From Ponticoccus litoralis (GTDB taxonomy: Bacteria; Pseudomonadota; Alphaproteobacteria; Rhodobacterales; Rhodobacteraceae), in assembly GCF_039769985.1 (NCBI RefSeq), contig NZ_JBDNCH010000002.1, positions 3,038,001-3,102,000 of the forward strand: a DNA stretch of 64,000 nucleotides, given 5' to 3'. Position 1 is the stretch's first letter, and every line of letters begins with the position of its first letter. Below are positions 35,147 to 45,287 of the stretch, piece after piece. Below the pieces are notes generated by a model. The model was given only the letters and a program-made list of their open reading frames with translations. It made no database searches and was not told the origin of the DNA. Both the position numbers and the translations under genes were made by a program.

Positions 35147-36619
35147 ATGTCCTTCTCTCTCGCCATCGCCTACCGCCCCAATGTGGGCAAGTCGACGCTC
35201 TTCAACCGCCTCGTGGGCAAGCGCCTTGCGCTGGTCGACGACCAGCCCGGAGTCACCCGCGACCTGCGCGAGGGCGAGGCCCGGCTGGCCGACCTGCGCT
35301 TCACCGTCATCGACACCGCCGGTCTGGAGAACGAGACCGACGACTCGCTGCCCGCCCGGATGCGCCGCCTGACCGAGCGTGCCGTGGAAGAGGCGGATAT
35401 CTGCCTGTTCCTGATCGACGCCCGCGCGGGCATCCTGCCCGACGACGAGGTCTTTGCCGAGATCCTGCGCCGCCGCGCCGGGCACGTCATCCTTGCCGCC
35501 AACAAGGCCGAGGGGCCTACCGCGGACGGCGGCGTGATCGAGGCCTATTCGCTGGGCCTGGGAGAGCCGATCCGGCTGTCGGCGGAACACGGGCAGGGGC
35601 TGGACGAGCTGTACCAGGTGCTGCTGCCGCTGTCGGACGGCTTCGAGGCGCGGGCCGCGGAAGAGGCGCCCGAGACGAACGTGGCCGTGCCCGACGAGAT
35701 CGACGAGGATGACGATCTCGGTCCCGATGCCGACGCCGACAAAGCCCCTGCAGGTGGCGGTCGTCTACCGCCCGAATGCCGGGAAGTCAACGCTGGTGAA
35801 CAAGATCCTCGGCGAAGAGCGGCTGTTGACCGGGCCGGAGGCCGGGATCACGCGGGACGCGATCTCGGTGCGGATGGACTGGGGCGGGGTGCCGATGCGC
35901 ATCTTCGACACCGCCGGCATGCGCCGCCGCGCCAAGGTGCAGGAAAAGCTGGAGAAGCTGTCGGTCTCGGACGGCATCCGCGCGGTGAAATTCGCCGAGG
36001 TGGTGGTGGTTCTTCTGGACGCGGCCATTCCCTTCGAGGTGCAGGACCTGAAGATTGCCGACCTGGCCGAGCGCGAAGGCCGCGCCGTGGTCGTGGCGGT
36101 GAACAAATGGGACGCCGAGGACCACAAGCAGGACAAGCTGCGCGAGCTGCGCGAGGCCTTCGAGCGGCTCTTGCCGCAGCTGCGCGGGGCGCCGCTGGTG
36201 ACGGTCTCGGCGCGCACGGGCAAGGGGCTCGACCGGCTTCAGGCGGCGGTGATGCAGGCCTACACGGTCTGGAACCGGCGGGTGTCCACCGGGCAGCTGA
36301 ACCGCTGGCTGGAGAGCATGGTGCAGAGGCATCCGCCCCCCGCACCGCAAGGCCGCCGCATCAAGCTGCGCTACATGACCCAGGCCAAGACGCGCGTCGC
36401 CGGGATTCGTGGTGATGTGTTCGCATCCCGACAAGCTGCCGGAGAGCTACTCGCGCTTCCTCGGTGAACGGGCTGCGCGAGGACTTCGACATGCCGGGCA
36501 CGCCGATCCGCCTGACCATGCGCGGGCAGGGCGACCGCAACCCCTACAAGGGGCGGCGCGAGAAGAACGCGGGCGCGCTGAAGAAGCATCTGGGCAAGCT
36601 GCCGAAGAAGAAGGACTGA
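35147..36619 (+). CDS. der: Der (EngA), double-GTPase ribosome assembly factor (frame broken three times)
   Basis: Two GTPase domains and a KH-like end. Domain 1 has TLFNRLVG, the GVTRD loop, IDTAGLEN and ANKAEG; domain 2 has STLVNKILGEERLL, GITRD, FDTAGMRRR and VNKWD. The KH-like end covers PIRLTMRGQGDRNPYKGRRE. Both P-loops read YRPN(V/A)GKS instead of GRPN(V/A)GKS, at 35171-35173 and 35766-35768, which would abolish GTP binding if real. Extra bases at 35741, about 36393 and about 36463 break the frame; corrected length is 489 residues. Der is essential for 50S subunit maturation, so these are read as sequence errors. Confidence 0.93.
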
Positions 36620-36747
36620 GCGGTCCGCAGCAGGGGCAGCACAGAGCGAAACCTGCGGGGCGCCTGCGGCGCGCTCTCACTCTTGGGGGCTTTGGCCCCC
36701 AAACCCCCGCTTCGGGGCTCTGCCCCGCGCGCCATGCGCGCGCCCCG

Positions 36748-36779
36748 AGGGTATTTGGGGACCAGAGAAGCAGGGGAGG
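36748..36779 (+). repeat. Roseobacter intergenic repeat, copy B
   Basis: Core AGGGTATTTGGGGACCAGAG followed by AAGCAGGGGAGG, preceded by GC stems (CTTCGGGGCTCTGCCCCG and GCGCGCCATGCGCGC). It lies between der and the convergent small gene at 36825. Confidence 0.65.
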
Positions 36780-36824
36780 CTTTCGGGGCACGGGGTCCGG
36801 TGTCGGCGCGGCCCGGTCGAGGGC

Positions 36825-37128
36825 TTAGCCGTCGCCCCCTGTGGTGTGCAGCGGGCCGTCGGCCATGATCCTGTAGAAAACCCGTGTCGCTCCACTGCAG
36901 GGTCAGCGTGTGGCCGTGGCTGAGCCCGGCGCGGCGGAAGCGCTCGGCGCGGATGGTCCGGGCGTGGTTGCGGTCGGGGGCGCCCTCGGCGCGGGGCAGG
37001 TTGCCGTTGCAGGACGAGGCTTCGGGGGCGGCCCTTGCCGGTTTCGGAGCCGACGGGGCCCGGCGTCTGGGCGAGACCGGGCATGGGCACCGGAAGGGCG
37101 GGGGCGAGACAGGGGCCGTGCGACCCAT
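36825..37128 (-). CDS. Possible small secreted protein (frame disturbed)
   Basis: Minus-strand frame with the protein-like segment HTLTLQWSDTGF. If one base is removed from the AAAA run at 36877-36880 it continues YRIMADGPLHTTGGDG to a stop at 36825, giving about 100 residues. The N-terminus is uncertain; a second frame upstream has a signal-peptide-like LAPALPVPMPGLAQT, so another indel may exist near 37060. No family recognised. Spurious coding is possible. Confidence 0.35.
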
Positions 37129-37176
37129 CCCCTGGCGGGCAATCGCGGCCAGGGTCGTGGGGCTTTGTGCCCGCGC

Positions 37177-37890
37177 CTATTCCGTGTCGGTGGCGCGCAG
37201 GCTGAGGATTGCCAGGATGCCGAGCAGCGAGAGCCCGGCCACGGCGGCATTGAAGGGCTGCATGTTCTCGACGATCACGCCGACCAGCGCCCAGATCACG
37301 GTGATGCCGTATTCCGGCGCCCGGTGCAGGCGGTATTGCACTGTGACGGCGATCACCACCGCCACCAGCAGCGACAGAAGCGCCGCCGGGGTCGGCGGCA
37401 GCCAGCCGTAGCCGCCCAGCACCACGCCGAGCGCCACGCAGGCGGCCGCCGTCAGCCAGCCCGCCAGCACCGCGACCGGGGCCTGTTGCAGCCAGCGGTC
37501 GGTGTCGCCCACGCGGAACAGCGCCGTGAGCGCACCGGCCAGCATCAGCCAGATCAGCAGGGTGGCCCCCAGCGGGGTCAGCACCGCCACCGGCAGCCAT
37601 GTGGCCCCCAGCGCCAGCGTTGCGAAAAGCGCCGGTCGCATCGGCGTCCAGTCGATGTCGTCGCTTCGGCGCAGCAGGCCGAAGAGGGTGCTGGCGATCA
37701 GCCAGGCGTAGATCAGGCCCCAGATGGCGAAGGCGTAGCCCGCGGGCTGGACCGGCGGTTCCTCGATCTGTACCGGGAACTGGCCCGGCTCGAAGCCGCC
37801 GAAGCCGGGAACAAGCAGCGGCGCGGCCGCGAAGGCCAGCGCCGCGAGCAGGCAGCCGAGCGCCCAGAGGCGCGCGCGCGTTCCGCTCAT
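37177..37890 (-). CDS. TspO-like multi-span membrane protein
   Basis: A 237-residue protein with about seven hydrophobic segments and Trp-rich connecting motifs (PAGYAFAIWGLIYAWL, TWLPVAVLTPLGATLL, YGWLPPTPAALLSLLVAVV). The F-A-I-W-G-x-I-Y-x-W motif is that of the tryptophan-rich sensory/TspO-related family found in alphaproteobacteria. It could bind a tetrapyrrole, but this is inferred from the family. The ATG overlaps the serS stop, so it is translated with serS. The frame is intact. Confidence 0.75.
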   Translation of the reverse strand: MSGTRARLWALGCLLAALAFAAAPLLVPGFGGFEPGQFPVQIEEPPVQPAGYAFAIWGLIYAWLIASTLFGLLRRSDDIDWTPMRPALFATLALGATWLPVAVLTPLGATLLIWLMLAGALTALFRVGDTDRWLQQAPVAVLAGWLTAAACVALGVVLGGYGWLPPTPAALLSLLVAVVIAVTVQYRLHRAPEYGITVIWALVGVIVENMQPFNAAVAGLSLLGILAILSLRATDTE

Positions 37891-39177
37891 GCCAGCGTCC
37901 CCTCGGCGGTGAGCCGGGTCCTGCCGCCAAGGTAGGGGTGCAGCACCGCGGGCAGCTCGACCGAGCCATCCGCCTGCTGGCCGTTTTCCAGCACCGCGAT
38001 CAGGCAGCGGCCCACGGCGAGGCCCGAGCCGTTCAGGGTGTGGACGAAGTCGGGCTTGCCGCCGGCCTCCTTGAAGCGGGCGTTCATGCGCCGCGCACTG
38101 GAAGTCGCCGCAGACCGAGACCGAAGAGATCTCGCGGTAGCTGTCCTGGCCGGGCAGCCAGACCTCGATGTCATGGGTGCGGCGCGCGCCGAAGCCCATG
38201 TCGCCGGTGCAGAGGACAACGGTGCGGTAGGGCAGGCCGAGCGCCTCGAGGATGCCTTCGGCGCAGGCGGTCATGCGGTCGTGTTCCGCGCGGCTGTCCT
38301 CGGGTCGGGTGATCGAGACCATCTCGACCTTCTCGAACTGGTGTTGGCGCAGCATGCCCGCCGTGTCGCGGCCCGCGCTGCCCGCCTCGGAGCGGAAGCA
38401 CTGCGTATGGGCGACGTAGCGGCGGGGCAGGCTGTCGGCCTCGACCGTTTCGCCGTTGACGATGTTGGTCAGCGTCACCTCTGCGGTGGGCACCAGCCAC
38501 CAGCCATTGGTGGTCTCGTAGCTGTCCTCGCCGAACTTGGGCAGCTGGCCGGTGCCATACATCATCTCGGGGCGCACCAGCACCGGTGTCCATGTCTCGG
38601 TCAGGCCGTTGGTGTCGACATGGGTGTCCAGCATGAACTGCGCCAGCGCGCGGTGGATGCGGGCGACGCCGTGCTGCAGCACCATGAAGCGCGCGCCGGA
38701 CAGTTTCGCGGCGGTCTCGAAATCCATGCCGGGCACCACGCCCGCGATCTCGTAGTGTTCCTTCGGGGTGAAGTCGAAGGCGCGCGGTTCGCCCCAGCGT
38801 TTGACCTCGACGTTGTCGGCCTCGTCGGCGCCGTCGGGCACGTCGTCGAAGGGCAGGTTCGGCAGGCCCATCAGCAGCTCTGTCAGCTGGGTGTCCAGCG
38901 CCTTGGCGCGGTCCTGCATGGCGCCGACCTCGGCCTTTTTCTCGCCCACCAGCGCGCGCAGGCGTTCGAATTCGGCCTCGTCGCCCTTGGCCTTGGCGGC
39001 GCCCACGTCCTTGGCGGCGCGCTTCTGGTCGGCCTGTGCCGTTTCGGCGGCGTGGATCGCCGTCCGGCGCGCCTCGTCCAGCGCCAGCACCTCGGAGGAC
39101 ATCGGCGCGGCGCCCCGGCGCGAGAGGGCGGCATCAAAGGCAGCGGGATTGTCGCGGATTGCGCGGATGTCGTGCAT
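37887..39177 (-). CDS. serS: Seryl-tRNA synthetase (frame broken once)
   Basis: Class II synthetase. It begins with MHDIRAIRDNPAAFDAALSR, has the long N-terminal coiled coil that holds tRNA-Ser, motif 2 CFRSEAGSAGRDTAGMLRQH and motif 3 NGSGLAVGRCLIAVLEN. Deleting the A in CACTGG at 38096-38101 joins GDFQ to ARRMNARFKEAGGK and gives 429 residues. It attaches serine to tRNA-Ser and tRNA-Sec. Essential, so the break must be an error in the sequence. It leads a two-gene unit with the TspO-like gene. Confidence 0.95.
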
Positions 39178-39694
39178 CGTATCCTCCGAAAGTCTGGCGC
39201 GAGTCGCGGGACTTATGCCCTATCCGATCAACGGAGGGTAGGGCCTCGGGTCATGCCGGCCACCGGACAGGGCAGGCTTTTTGTCCCGCGCCGCTCGGGC
39301 AGAGGCGGCGATGATCGCGGCGGTTGTGGTCCGGCATGCGGGGGCGGCGGATCCGCATCCCCGAAGAGCGCAAGGCCCGGCTGGCCGGGGCAAGGGCCGC
39401 CACCCGGCCACCCGCGCGGCGCCGCCGCCGCGCGGGTGGCGGTGGACCGCAGGGGGGCCGGTCTGTACAGGAGACACATCCGCGGGTTGCGCCGGCCGCG
39501 GCCCGCAGAGGTCGTGACGCAGCGTTCCGCCCGGACGGACAAGGCGGGGGCGCCCGCCCGGGCAATGGCGCCCTGCCTCAAAACGCCCCGCGCGCCTTGC
39601 ATCCGGCCTGCGGCGCGCATAGGTTCCGCGCGACTTCGCTCCGGGGATCTTCCGCGCGGCGACAGACGTTCAAGACCCACAAAGGAGCACCCCT
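39178..39694. other. Divergent gap between serS and yajC
   Basis: 517 bases without a believable gene. It holds a perfect 13-base inverted repeat with a 6-base loop (39408-39439; arms CCACCCGCGCGGC and GCCGCGCGGGTGG). The promoters of serS (minus strand) and of yajC-secDF (plus strand) must lie here. Open frames on either strand look like composition effects. Confidence 0.55.
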
Positions 39695-39982
39695 ATGGAT
39701 CCCGCCGCACTCGGCCAGTTCGTCCCGCTTATCCTGATTTTCGTCATCATGTGGTTCCTGCTGATCCGTCCCCAGCAGAAGAAGATCAAGGACCACCAGA
39801 AAATGGTCGAGGCGCTGCGCCGGGGCGATCAGGTGGTGACCCAGGGTGGCATCATCGGCAAGGTGTCGAAGGTCAAGGACAACAACGAGATCGAGGTCGA
39901 GGTCGCCGAGGGCGTGCGCCTTCGCGTGGTCAAGTCGACCGTCGCGCAGGTCCTGTCCAAGACCGAGCCCGCCGAGGGCTGA
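39695..39982 (+). CDS. yajC: YajC, Sec translocase accessory protein
   Basis: A 95-residue protein with one N-terminal helix (QFVPLILIFVIMWFLLIRPQ), the hallmark RPQQKK after it, and the small soluble domain RRGDQVVTQGGIIGKVSKV. It binds SecDF and SecYEG. ATG preceded by AAAGGAG. It starts the yajC-secD-secF operon. Confidence 0.95.
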   Translation: MDPAALGQFVPLILIFVIMWFLLIRPQQKKIKDHQKMVEALRRGDQVVTQGGIIGKVSKVKDNNEIEVEVAEGVRLRVVKSTVAQVLSKTEPAEG

Positions 39983-40040
39983 GGCCCTTTCGCGGACCTG
40001 ACCAAGCCAAGCCCGAGACCTGCCCGAAAAGGGGCCTTCG

Positions 40041-41702
40041 ATGCTGCAAATCGACACCTGGAAGCGCGTGCTGATCTGGTCGACCCTTGTGGTCGGGATC
40101 GCCTTTGCCGCGCCCAACCTGTTCTATGGCCGCGTCGAGGGCCACAATGACGCCGTGAAGGCCATCGAGGCCGGCGCCGACACCTCTGAAAACCGCGAGG
40201 CGGCGTCGGCCTGGCCCTCGTGGATGCCGTCGGGGCTGGTCAACCTCGGGCTCGACCTGAGGGGGGCGCGCATCTTCTGGCCGAGGTACGGGTCTCGGAC
40301 GTCTATGCCGCCCGGATGGAGTCGCTTTGGCCCGAGGTCCGCGACGTCCTGCGGGACGAGCGCGCCACGGTCGGCACCATCCGCCTTCAGGACGGGCCGC
40401 CCGACGAGCTGCGCGTGCGCATCTCGAACCCCGAGGGCATGGAACGTGCCATCGAACTGGTGCGCGGGCTGTCCACCCCGGTGGTTTCGCTGACCGGGCA
40501 GGGGACACGGGACATCGAGGTCTCCGGCGACGGGTCGGACCTTGTCGTCACCCTCTCCGAGGCAGAGCGGCAGGCCATCGACGAACGCACCCTGCAACAG
40601 ACGCTGGAGATCGTCCGCCGCCGCATCGACGAGGTCGGCACGCGCGAACCGACGATCCAGCGGCAGGGCGGCGACCGCGTGCTGATCCAGGTGCCGGGGC
40701 TGGGTTCTGCCCGAGGAACTGAAGGACCTGATCGGCACCACCGCGCAGCTGACCTTCCAGCCGGTTGTCAGCCGCACCGGCAGCGCAAACGACAATCCCG
40801 GCGTCGGCAACGAAGTTGTGCCCTCGCTGGATGAAGAGGGCGTCTATTACATCCTCGAACAGGCGCCCGTCGTCACCGGCGAGGAACTGGTCGACGCGCG
40901 CCCCGACTTCGACCAGAACGGGCGCCCGGCGGTCTCTTTCCGCTTCAACCCCTCGGGCGGGCGCAAGTTCGGCGACTACACGGCGGCCAATATCGGCAGC
41001 CCCTTCGCCATCGTGCTCGACAACGAGGTGATCTCGGCCCCGGTCATCCAGAGCCATATCTCGGGCGGGTCGGGCATCATCACCGGCAATTTCACCGTCG
41101 AGGAATCGACGAACCTTGCGGTCTTGCTGCGCGCGGGCGCGCTGCCCGCCGGGCTCGACTTCCTCGAAGAGCGCACCATCGGCCCGGAACTGGGGCAGGA
41201 CAGCATCGACGCGGGCAAGATCGCCACCATGGTGGCCTTCGCGGCGGTGCTGGTCTTCATGGTGCTTAGCTACGGGCTGTTCGGGCTGTTTGCCAATATC
41301 GCGCTGATCCTGAACATCGGCCTGCTCTTCGGCTTCCTGTCCAGCTTCGGCGCCACGCTGACCCTGCCGGGGATCGCGGGCATCGTGCTGACGGTCGGCA
41401 TGGCGGTGGACGCCAACGTGCTGGTCTTCGAGCGGATCCGCGAGGAACTGAAGACCGCGCGCGGCCCGGCCCGCGCCATCGAACTGGGCTATGAAAAGGC
41501 GCTCTCGGCCATTGTCGATGCCAATATCACCACCTTCATCACCGCCGTGATCCTTTACGTCATGGGTGCCGGTCCGGTGCGCGGCTTTGCCGTGACACTG
41601 GGCGTGGGCATCCTGACCTCGGTCTTCACGGCGATCTTCGTGACGCGGCTGCTGATCGTGATGTGGTTCGAACGCCGCCGCCCCAAGACGATCGAGGTGT
41701 GA
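40041..41702 (+). CDS. secD: SecD, proton-driven protein export subunit (frame broken twice)
   Basis: N-terminal helix VLIWSTLVVGIAFAAPNLF, then the conserved LVNLGLDLRGG, the periplasmic P1 domain (IVRRRIDEVGTREPTIQRQG), and the six-helix C-terminal core with AFAAVLVFMVLSYGLFG, GIVLTVGMAVDANVLVFERI and the Asp in VDAN. The G-run at 40261-40266 is one base short, and a G is extra near 40704; corrected length is 553 residues. SecD pulls substrates across the membrane using the proton gradient, together with SecF. Confidence 0.95.
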
Positions 41703-41703
41703 G

Positions 41704-42672
41704 ATGCGACTGAGACTGGTTCCCGAGACAACCAACTGGAACTTCTTCGCCCGCCCGACGCTGTGGCTGGGCATCTCGGTGGTGATGATCGTCATGGCGC
41801 TGGTCAGCTTCGGCCTGCGTGGCCTGAACTACGGCATCGACTTCCAGGGCGGCACGACGATCCGCACCGAAAGCGCGCAGCCGGTGGACGTGGGGGCCTA
41901 TCGCGACGCGCTGGCCGCGCTGGAGCTTGGCGACGTGGTGATCTCCGAGGTCTACGACCCCAATTTCGGTCCCGACCAGAACGTCGCCATGGTCCGCATC
42001 CAGGCGCAGGACGGCGAGGAAGCGGTCAGTGCCGAGGTCATCGAGACGGCCCGCACGGCGCTGCAGGGCGTGGCCGAGGACATCCGCTTCGTCTCGGTCG
42101 GATCGGTGGGTCCGAAAGTGTCGGGAGAGCTGATCCAGACCGCCGCCATCGCCGTGACGCTGGCCATCGCGACGGTGCTGATCTACATCTGGCTGCGCTT
42201 CGAATGGCAGTTCGCGCTGGGGGCGGTGATCGCGCTGGTGCATGACGTGGTGCTGACCATCGGCATCTTCTCCGAGGTCGGCATCCGCTTCGACCTGTCG
42301 ATCATCGCGGCGCTGCTGACCATCGTGGGCTATTCTCTGAACGACACGGTGGTGGTCTTCGACCGGGTGCGCGAGAACCTGATCAAGTACAAGTCCAAGG
42401 ACCTCAAGGAGGTGCTGAACCTCTCGATCAACGAGACCCTCAGCCGGACCTTCATGACCTCTTTCACCACGCTGATTGCGCTGATCTCGCTGTTCGTGCT
42501 GGGCGGCGACGTGATCCGGGGCTTTGTCTTCGCAATGATCTGGGGCGTCGTGGTCGGCACCTATTCGTCGATCTTCGTGGCCTCGATCATCCTGCTGAAG
42601 CTGGGGGTCAAGCGCGACTGGACGACGCCTCCGGGCCAGCAGGGCAACCAGTTTGGCAACATCGATGCCTGA
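41704..42672 (+). CDS. secF: SecF, protein export subunit
   Basis: A 322-residue protein with the SecF signature NYGIDFQGGTTIR, a periplasmic domain, and the RND-like core with VGPKVSGELIQTAAIAVT, IVGYSLNDTVVVFDRVREN (the conserved Asp) and TTLIALISLFVLGG. It works with SecD. The ATG lies one base after the secD stop. The frame is intact. A TauE-type permease gene begins within its last codons. Confidence 0.96.
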   Translation: MRLRLVPETTNWNFFARPTLWLGISVVMIVMALVSFGLRGLNYGIDFQGGTTIRTESAQPVDVGAYRDALAALELGDVVISEVYDPNFGPDQNVAMVRIQAQDGEEAVSAEVIETARTALQGVAEDIRFVSVGSVGPKVSGELIQTAAIAVTLAIATVLIYIWLRFEWQFALGAVIALVHDVVLTIGIFSEVGIRFDLSIIAALLTIVGYSLNDTVVVFDRVRENLIKYKSKDLKEVLNLSINETLSRTFMTSFTTLIALISLFVLGGDVIRGFVFAMIWGVVVGTYSSIFVASIILLKLGVKRDWTTPPGQQGNQFGNIDA

Positions 42673-43417
42673 CCTCTGGGCCAGCCTCCTCGCGACAGAG
42701 GGGCTGGCCTTGCTGGGACCGGCAGCCTTCGCCGCGGGGCTGGTGCGCGGCTTTTCCGGCTTTGGCACGGGGCTGGTCTTCCTGCCGGTCGCGGCGCAGA
42801 TCCTGTCGCCCTTCGGGGCGATCCTCGCGCTGATCTTCATGGAGCTGCTGGCGCCGCTGCCGAACCTGAGACGGGCACGGGCCTCGGTCGAGCGGCCCGA
42901 CCTGCTGCGGCTGACGCTGTCGGCCTTCCTGCTTCTGCCGGTGGGGATCTTGGTGCTGACCCGGGTGCCGCCAGAGCTTTTTCGCCTGATCGTCTGCGGC
43001 CTTGCGCTGGCCATGCTGGCGGTGCTGCTGGCCGGGCTGCGCTGGCGCCGCCCGGTGCCGCCGCGCGCGGTGCTGGGGATCGGCGGCCTTTCGGGCTTTC
43101 TGGGCGGGGTGGCGGGGCTGCCCGGGCCGCCGGTGATCCTGTTCTACATGGCCCGCCCGCTGGAGCCCGCGCGCATACGCGCGACGATCCTGCTGTATCT
43201 CTTTGTCTTCGACCTTCTGCTGACCGGCTGGATGGCGGGCTTCGGCCACCTGGTGCCGGAATATGCGCTGCTGGGGCTGCTGCTGGGGCTGCCGGGCATG
43301 CTGGGCAACTGGCTGGGCGGGCGGCTGTTCGATCCGGCCCGCGAAGGGCTGTATCGCGGCGCGGCCTATGGGTTGATCGCGCTGGCGGCCTTGTCGGGCC
43401 TGCCGGTCTGGGGCTAG
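42665..43417 (+). CDS. TauE/SafE-family anion permease
   Basis: A 250-residue membrane protein with eight predicted hydrophobic segments in two homologous halves: AAGLVRGFSGFGTGLVF in the first and GLSGFLGGVAGLPGPPVIL in the second, the G-x-G-G signatures of the TauE/SafE family. Members export sulfite, sulfonates or other organic anions. The ATG at 42665 overlaps the secF stop, so it is translationally coupled. Substrate cannot be read from the sequence. Confidence 0.85.
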   Translation: MPDLWASLLATEGLALLGPAAFAAGLVRGFSGFGTGLVFLPVAAQILSPFGAILALIFMELLAPLPNLRRARASVERPDLLRLTLSAFLLLPVGILVLTRVPPELFRLIVCGLALAMLAVLLAGLRWRRPVPPRAVLGIGGLSGFLGGVAGLPGPPVILFYMARPLEPARIRATILLYLFVFDLLLTGWMAGFGHLVPEYALLGLLLGLPGMLGNWLGGRLFDPAREGLYRGAAYGLIALAALSGLPVWG

Positions 43418-43426
43418 GGTGCCGCC

Positions 43427-43780
43427 ATGCGCCTGAACGAGATCACCTACGAGGATGCGGCCCCTGTCGAGGGCTATGGACCCGGCTTCTTCCGGGTCTC
43501 TGGGCAGGTCCACGAAGGGCCGATGCTGCTGTGGGCGCGCGGCAAGGCGTCCTGGGGCGGGCTGTCGGATGCGGCCAGCCTGCTGACGCTGGCGGGCCAT
43601 GTGGATGTCCTGTTCGTCGGGGTCGGGGCCGAGATGGCCTATCTGCCGGGCGCGCTGCGCGCCGCGCTGGACGAGGCCGGGCTTGGGGTGGAGGTGATGA
43701 ACTCGCCCTCGGCCTGCCGGACCTACAACGTGCTGCTGTCCGAAGGGCGGCGGGTGGCGCTGGCGGTGCTTCCGGTCTGA
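43427..43780 (+). CDS. Mth938-like domain protein (DUF498/NDUFAF3 family)
   Basis: A 117-residue cytoplasmic protein. It has VEGYGPGFFRVSGQVHEGPM, the beta stretch VDVLFVGVGAEMAYLP and the conserved end VEVMNSPSACRTYNVLLSEG. The family includes the human complex I assembly factor NDUFAF3; in alphaproteobacteria it lies between secF and ccmA, as here. Role in respiratory complex assembly is inferred from the family. Confidence 0.9.
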   Translation: MRLNEITYEDAAPVEGYGPGFFRVSGQVHEGPMLLWARGKASWGGLSDAASLLTLAGHVDVLFVGVGAEMAYLPGALRAALDEAGLGVEVMNSPSACRTYNVLLSEGRRVALAVLPV

Positions 43781-43804
43781 CGCGCCGGCGCGAGGCCCTG
43801 TCGC

Positions 43805-43835
43805 AGGGTATTTTTACCAAGAAGAAGCAGGGGGT
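43805..43835 (+). repeat. Roseobacter intergenic repeat, copy C
   Basis: Core AGGGTATTTTTACCAAGAAG then AAGCAGGGGGT, in the 132-base gap between the Mth938-like gene and ccmA. Confidence 0.6.
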
Positions 43836-43912
43836 TGCGTCCCTGTCCTGATGTGGGTCTCTGCGTGGCGAAGGGGCTGGTCTGGCCGCCGGGCTTGGGC
43901 TAACCCTTGGGC

Positions 43913-44528
43913 ATGGATTTGATCGCGACGGATCTGGGTGTGGCGCGCGGCGGCGTGCCGGTGCTGGAGGGGGTGGGCTTTGTGCTGCGCCCGGGCCGGG
44001 CGCTGGTGCTGCGCGGGCCGAACGGCGCCGGGAAGACGACGCTGTTGCGCACCGTGGCGGGCTTGCAGCCGCCGCTGTCGGGGCGGATCGAGGGCGCCGG
44101 GGAGCGGGTGGCCTATGCGGCGCATTCCGACGGGCTGAAGGCCATGCTGACGGTCGCGGAGAACCTGCGCTTCTGGGCGCGGGTTTTCGGGACCAAGGAT
44201 ATCGGGGCGGCGTTGGAGGGCTTCGACCTTACCGGCCTGGGCGACCGGCTGGCGGGCACCCTGTCGGTACGGGCAGAAGCGGCGGCTGGGGCTGGCGCGG
44301 ATGGCGGTCACGGGGCGGCCCGTCTGGGTTCTGGACGAGCCGACCGTATCGCTGGACGCGGGGGCGGTCGCGCTGTTTGCCGAGGCGGTGCGGCGGCATC
44401 TGGCGGCGGGCGGATCGGCGCTGATGGCCACGCATATCGACCTTGGGCTGGCCGAGGCGGAGGTGCTGGACGTGACGCCCTTCCGCGCCCGGCCCGGGGT
44501 TGCCGCGGAAGACGAGGCCTTCCTGTGA
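43913..44528 (+). CDS. ccmA: CcmA, heme export ABC ATPase (frame broken once)
   Basis: ABC ATPase of cytochrome c maturation. Walker A is GPNGAGKTT, followed by the AGLQPPLSGRI loop. In the other frame are AGQKRRLGLARM (signature region), Walker B VWVLDEPTVSLD and the H-loop MATHIDLGL. The break is at 44264-44273, TCGGTACGGG where TCGGCCGGG-like sequence is expected; corrected length 204 residues. With CcmB and CcmC it releases holo-CcmE. An upstream TTG at 43907 is a less likely start. Confidence 0.93.
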
Positions 44529-45181
44529 TCGCGCTGCTGTCGCGGGATCTGGCGCTGGCGGTGCGGGCGGGCGGCGGGTTCGGCCTTGGGCTGGCCTTCT
44601 TCCTGATCGTCACGGTCCTGGTGCCCTTCGGGGTCGGGCCCGAGACCACGCTTCTGGCGCGGATCGCGCCCGGGGTCCTGTGGATCGGGGCGCTGCTGGC
44701 CTGCCTGCTGTCGCTGGACCGCATCCTTGCGCTGGACTGGGAGGACGGCTCTCTCGACCTTCTGGCGACGGCGCCGCTGCCGATGGAGGGGATCGTCAGC
44801 GTCAAGGCGCTGGCGCATTGGATCACCACCGGCCTGCCGCTGGTGCTGGCGGCGCCGGTGCTGGGGGTGCTGCTGAGCCTGCCGGTCGAGGGATACCTCT
44901 GGGTCTTCCTGTCGCTGGCGCTGGGAACCCCGGCGTTGTCGGTGATCGGTACCTTCGGCGCGGCGCTGACCGTCGGGCTGAAGCGCGGCGGTCTCTTGAT
45001 GTCGCTTCTGGTGCTGCCGCTTTACGTGCCGACGCTGATCTTCGGCGCAGAGGTGGCACGGCGCGGGGCCGAGGGGTTGGCGGTCTCTGCCCCGCTGGCG
45101 ATGCTGGCGGGGATCAGCTGCGGGGTCATCGCGGTGCTGCCCTTTGCCAGCGCCGCCGTGCTGCGGATCAACCTGCGCTAG
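44525..45181 (+). CDS. ccmB: CcmB, heme exporter membrane subunit
   Basis: A 218-residue protein with six hydrophobic segments. Typical motifs are LLSRDLALAVRAGG at the start, FFLIVTVLVPFGVGP, and RILALDWEDGSLDLLATAPL. The GTG start overlaps the ccmA stop (GTGA). Membrane partner of CcmA. Confidence 0.94.
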   Translation: MIALLSRDLALAVRAGGGFGLGLAFFLIVTVLVPFGVGPETTLLARIAPGVLWIGALLACLLSLDRILALDWEDGSLDLLATAPLPMEGIVSVKALAHWITTGLPLVLAAPVLGVLLSLPVEGYLWVFLSLALGTPALSVIGTFGAALTVGLKRGGLLMSLLVLPLYVPTLIFGAEVARRGAEGLAVSAPLAMLAGISCGVIAVLPFASAAVLRINLR

Positions 45182-45287
45182 CGGCCGGGACGGGCGCGGC
45201 CTCTGCGACCTTGGGGGCGGGCCGGGGATGTTGCCTCTCACCGAGAATTGAGGTGTATGGGGAGGCGCGACCGCAGTAGGAAAAGTC

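Noticed and set aside
35147..41702. Pseudogenisation of der, serS and secD
   Set aside because: All are essential and single-copy in most bacteria, and all are restored by 1-base corrections to normal length. Errors in the sequence explain this better.
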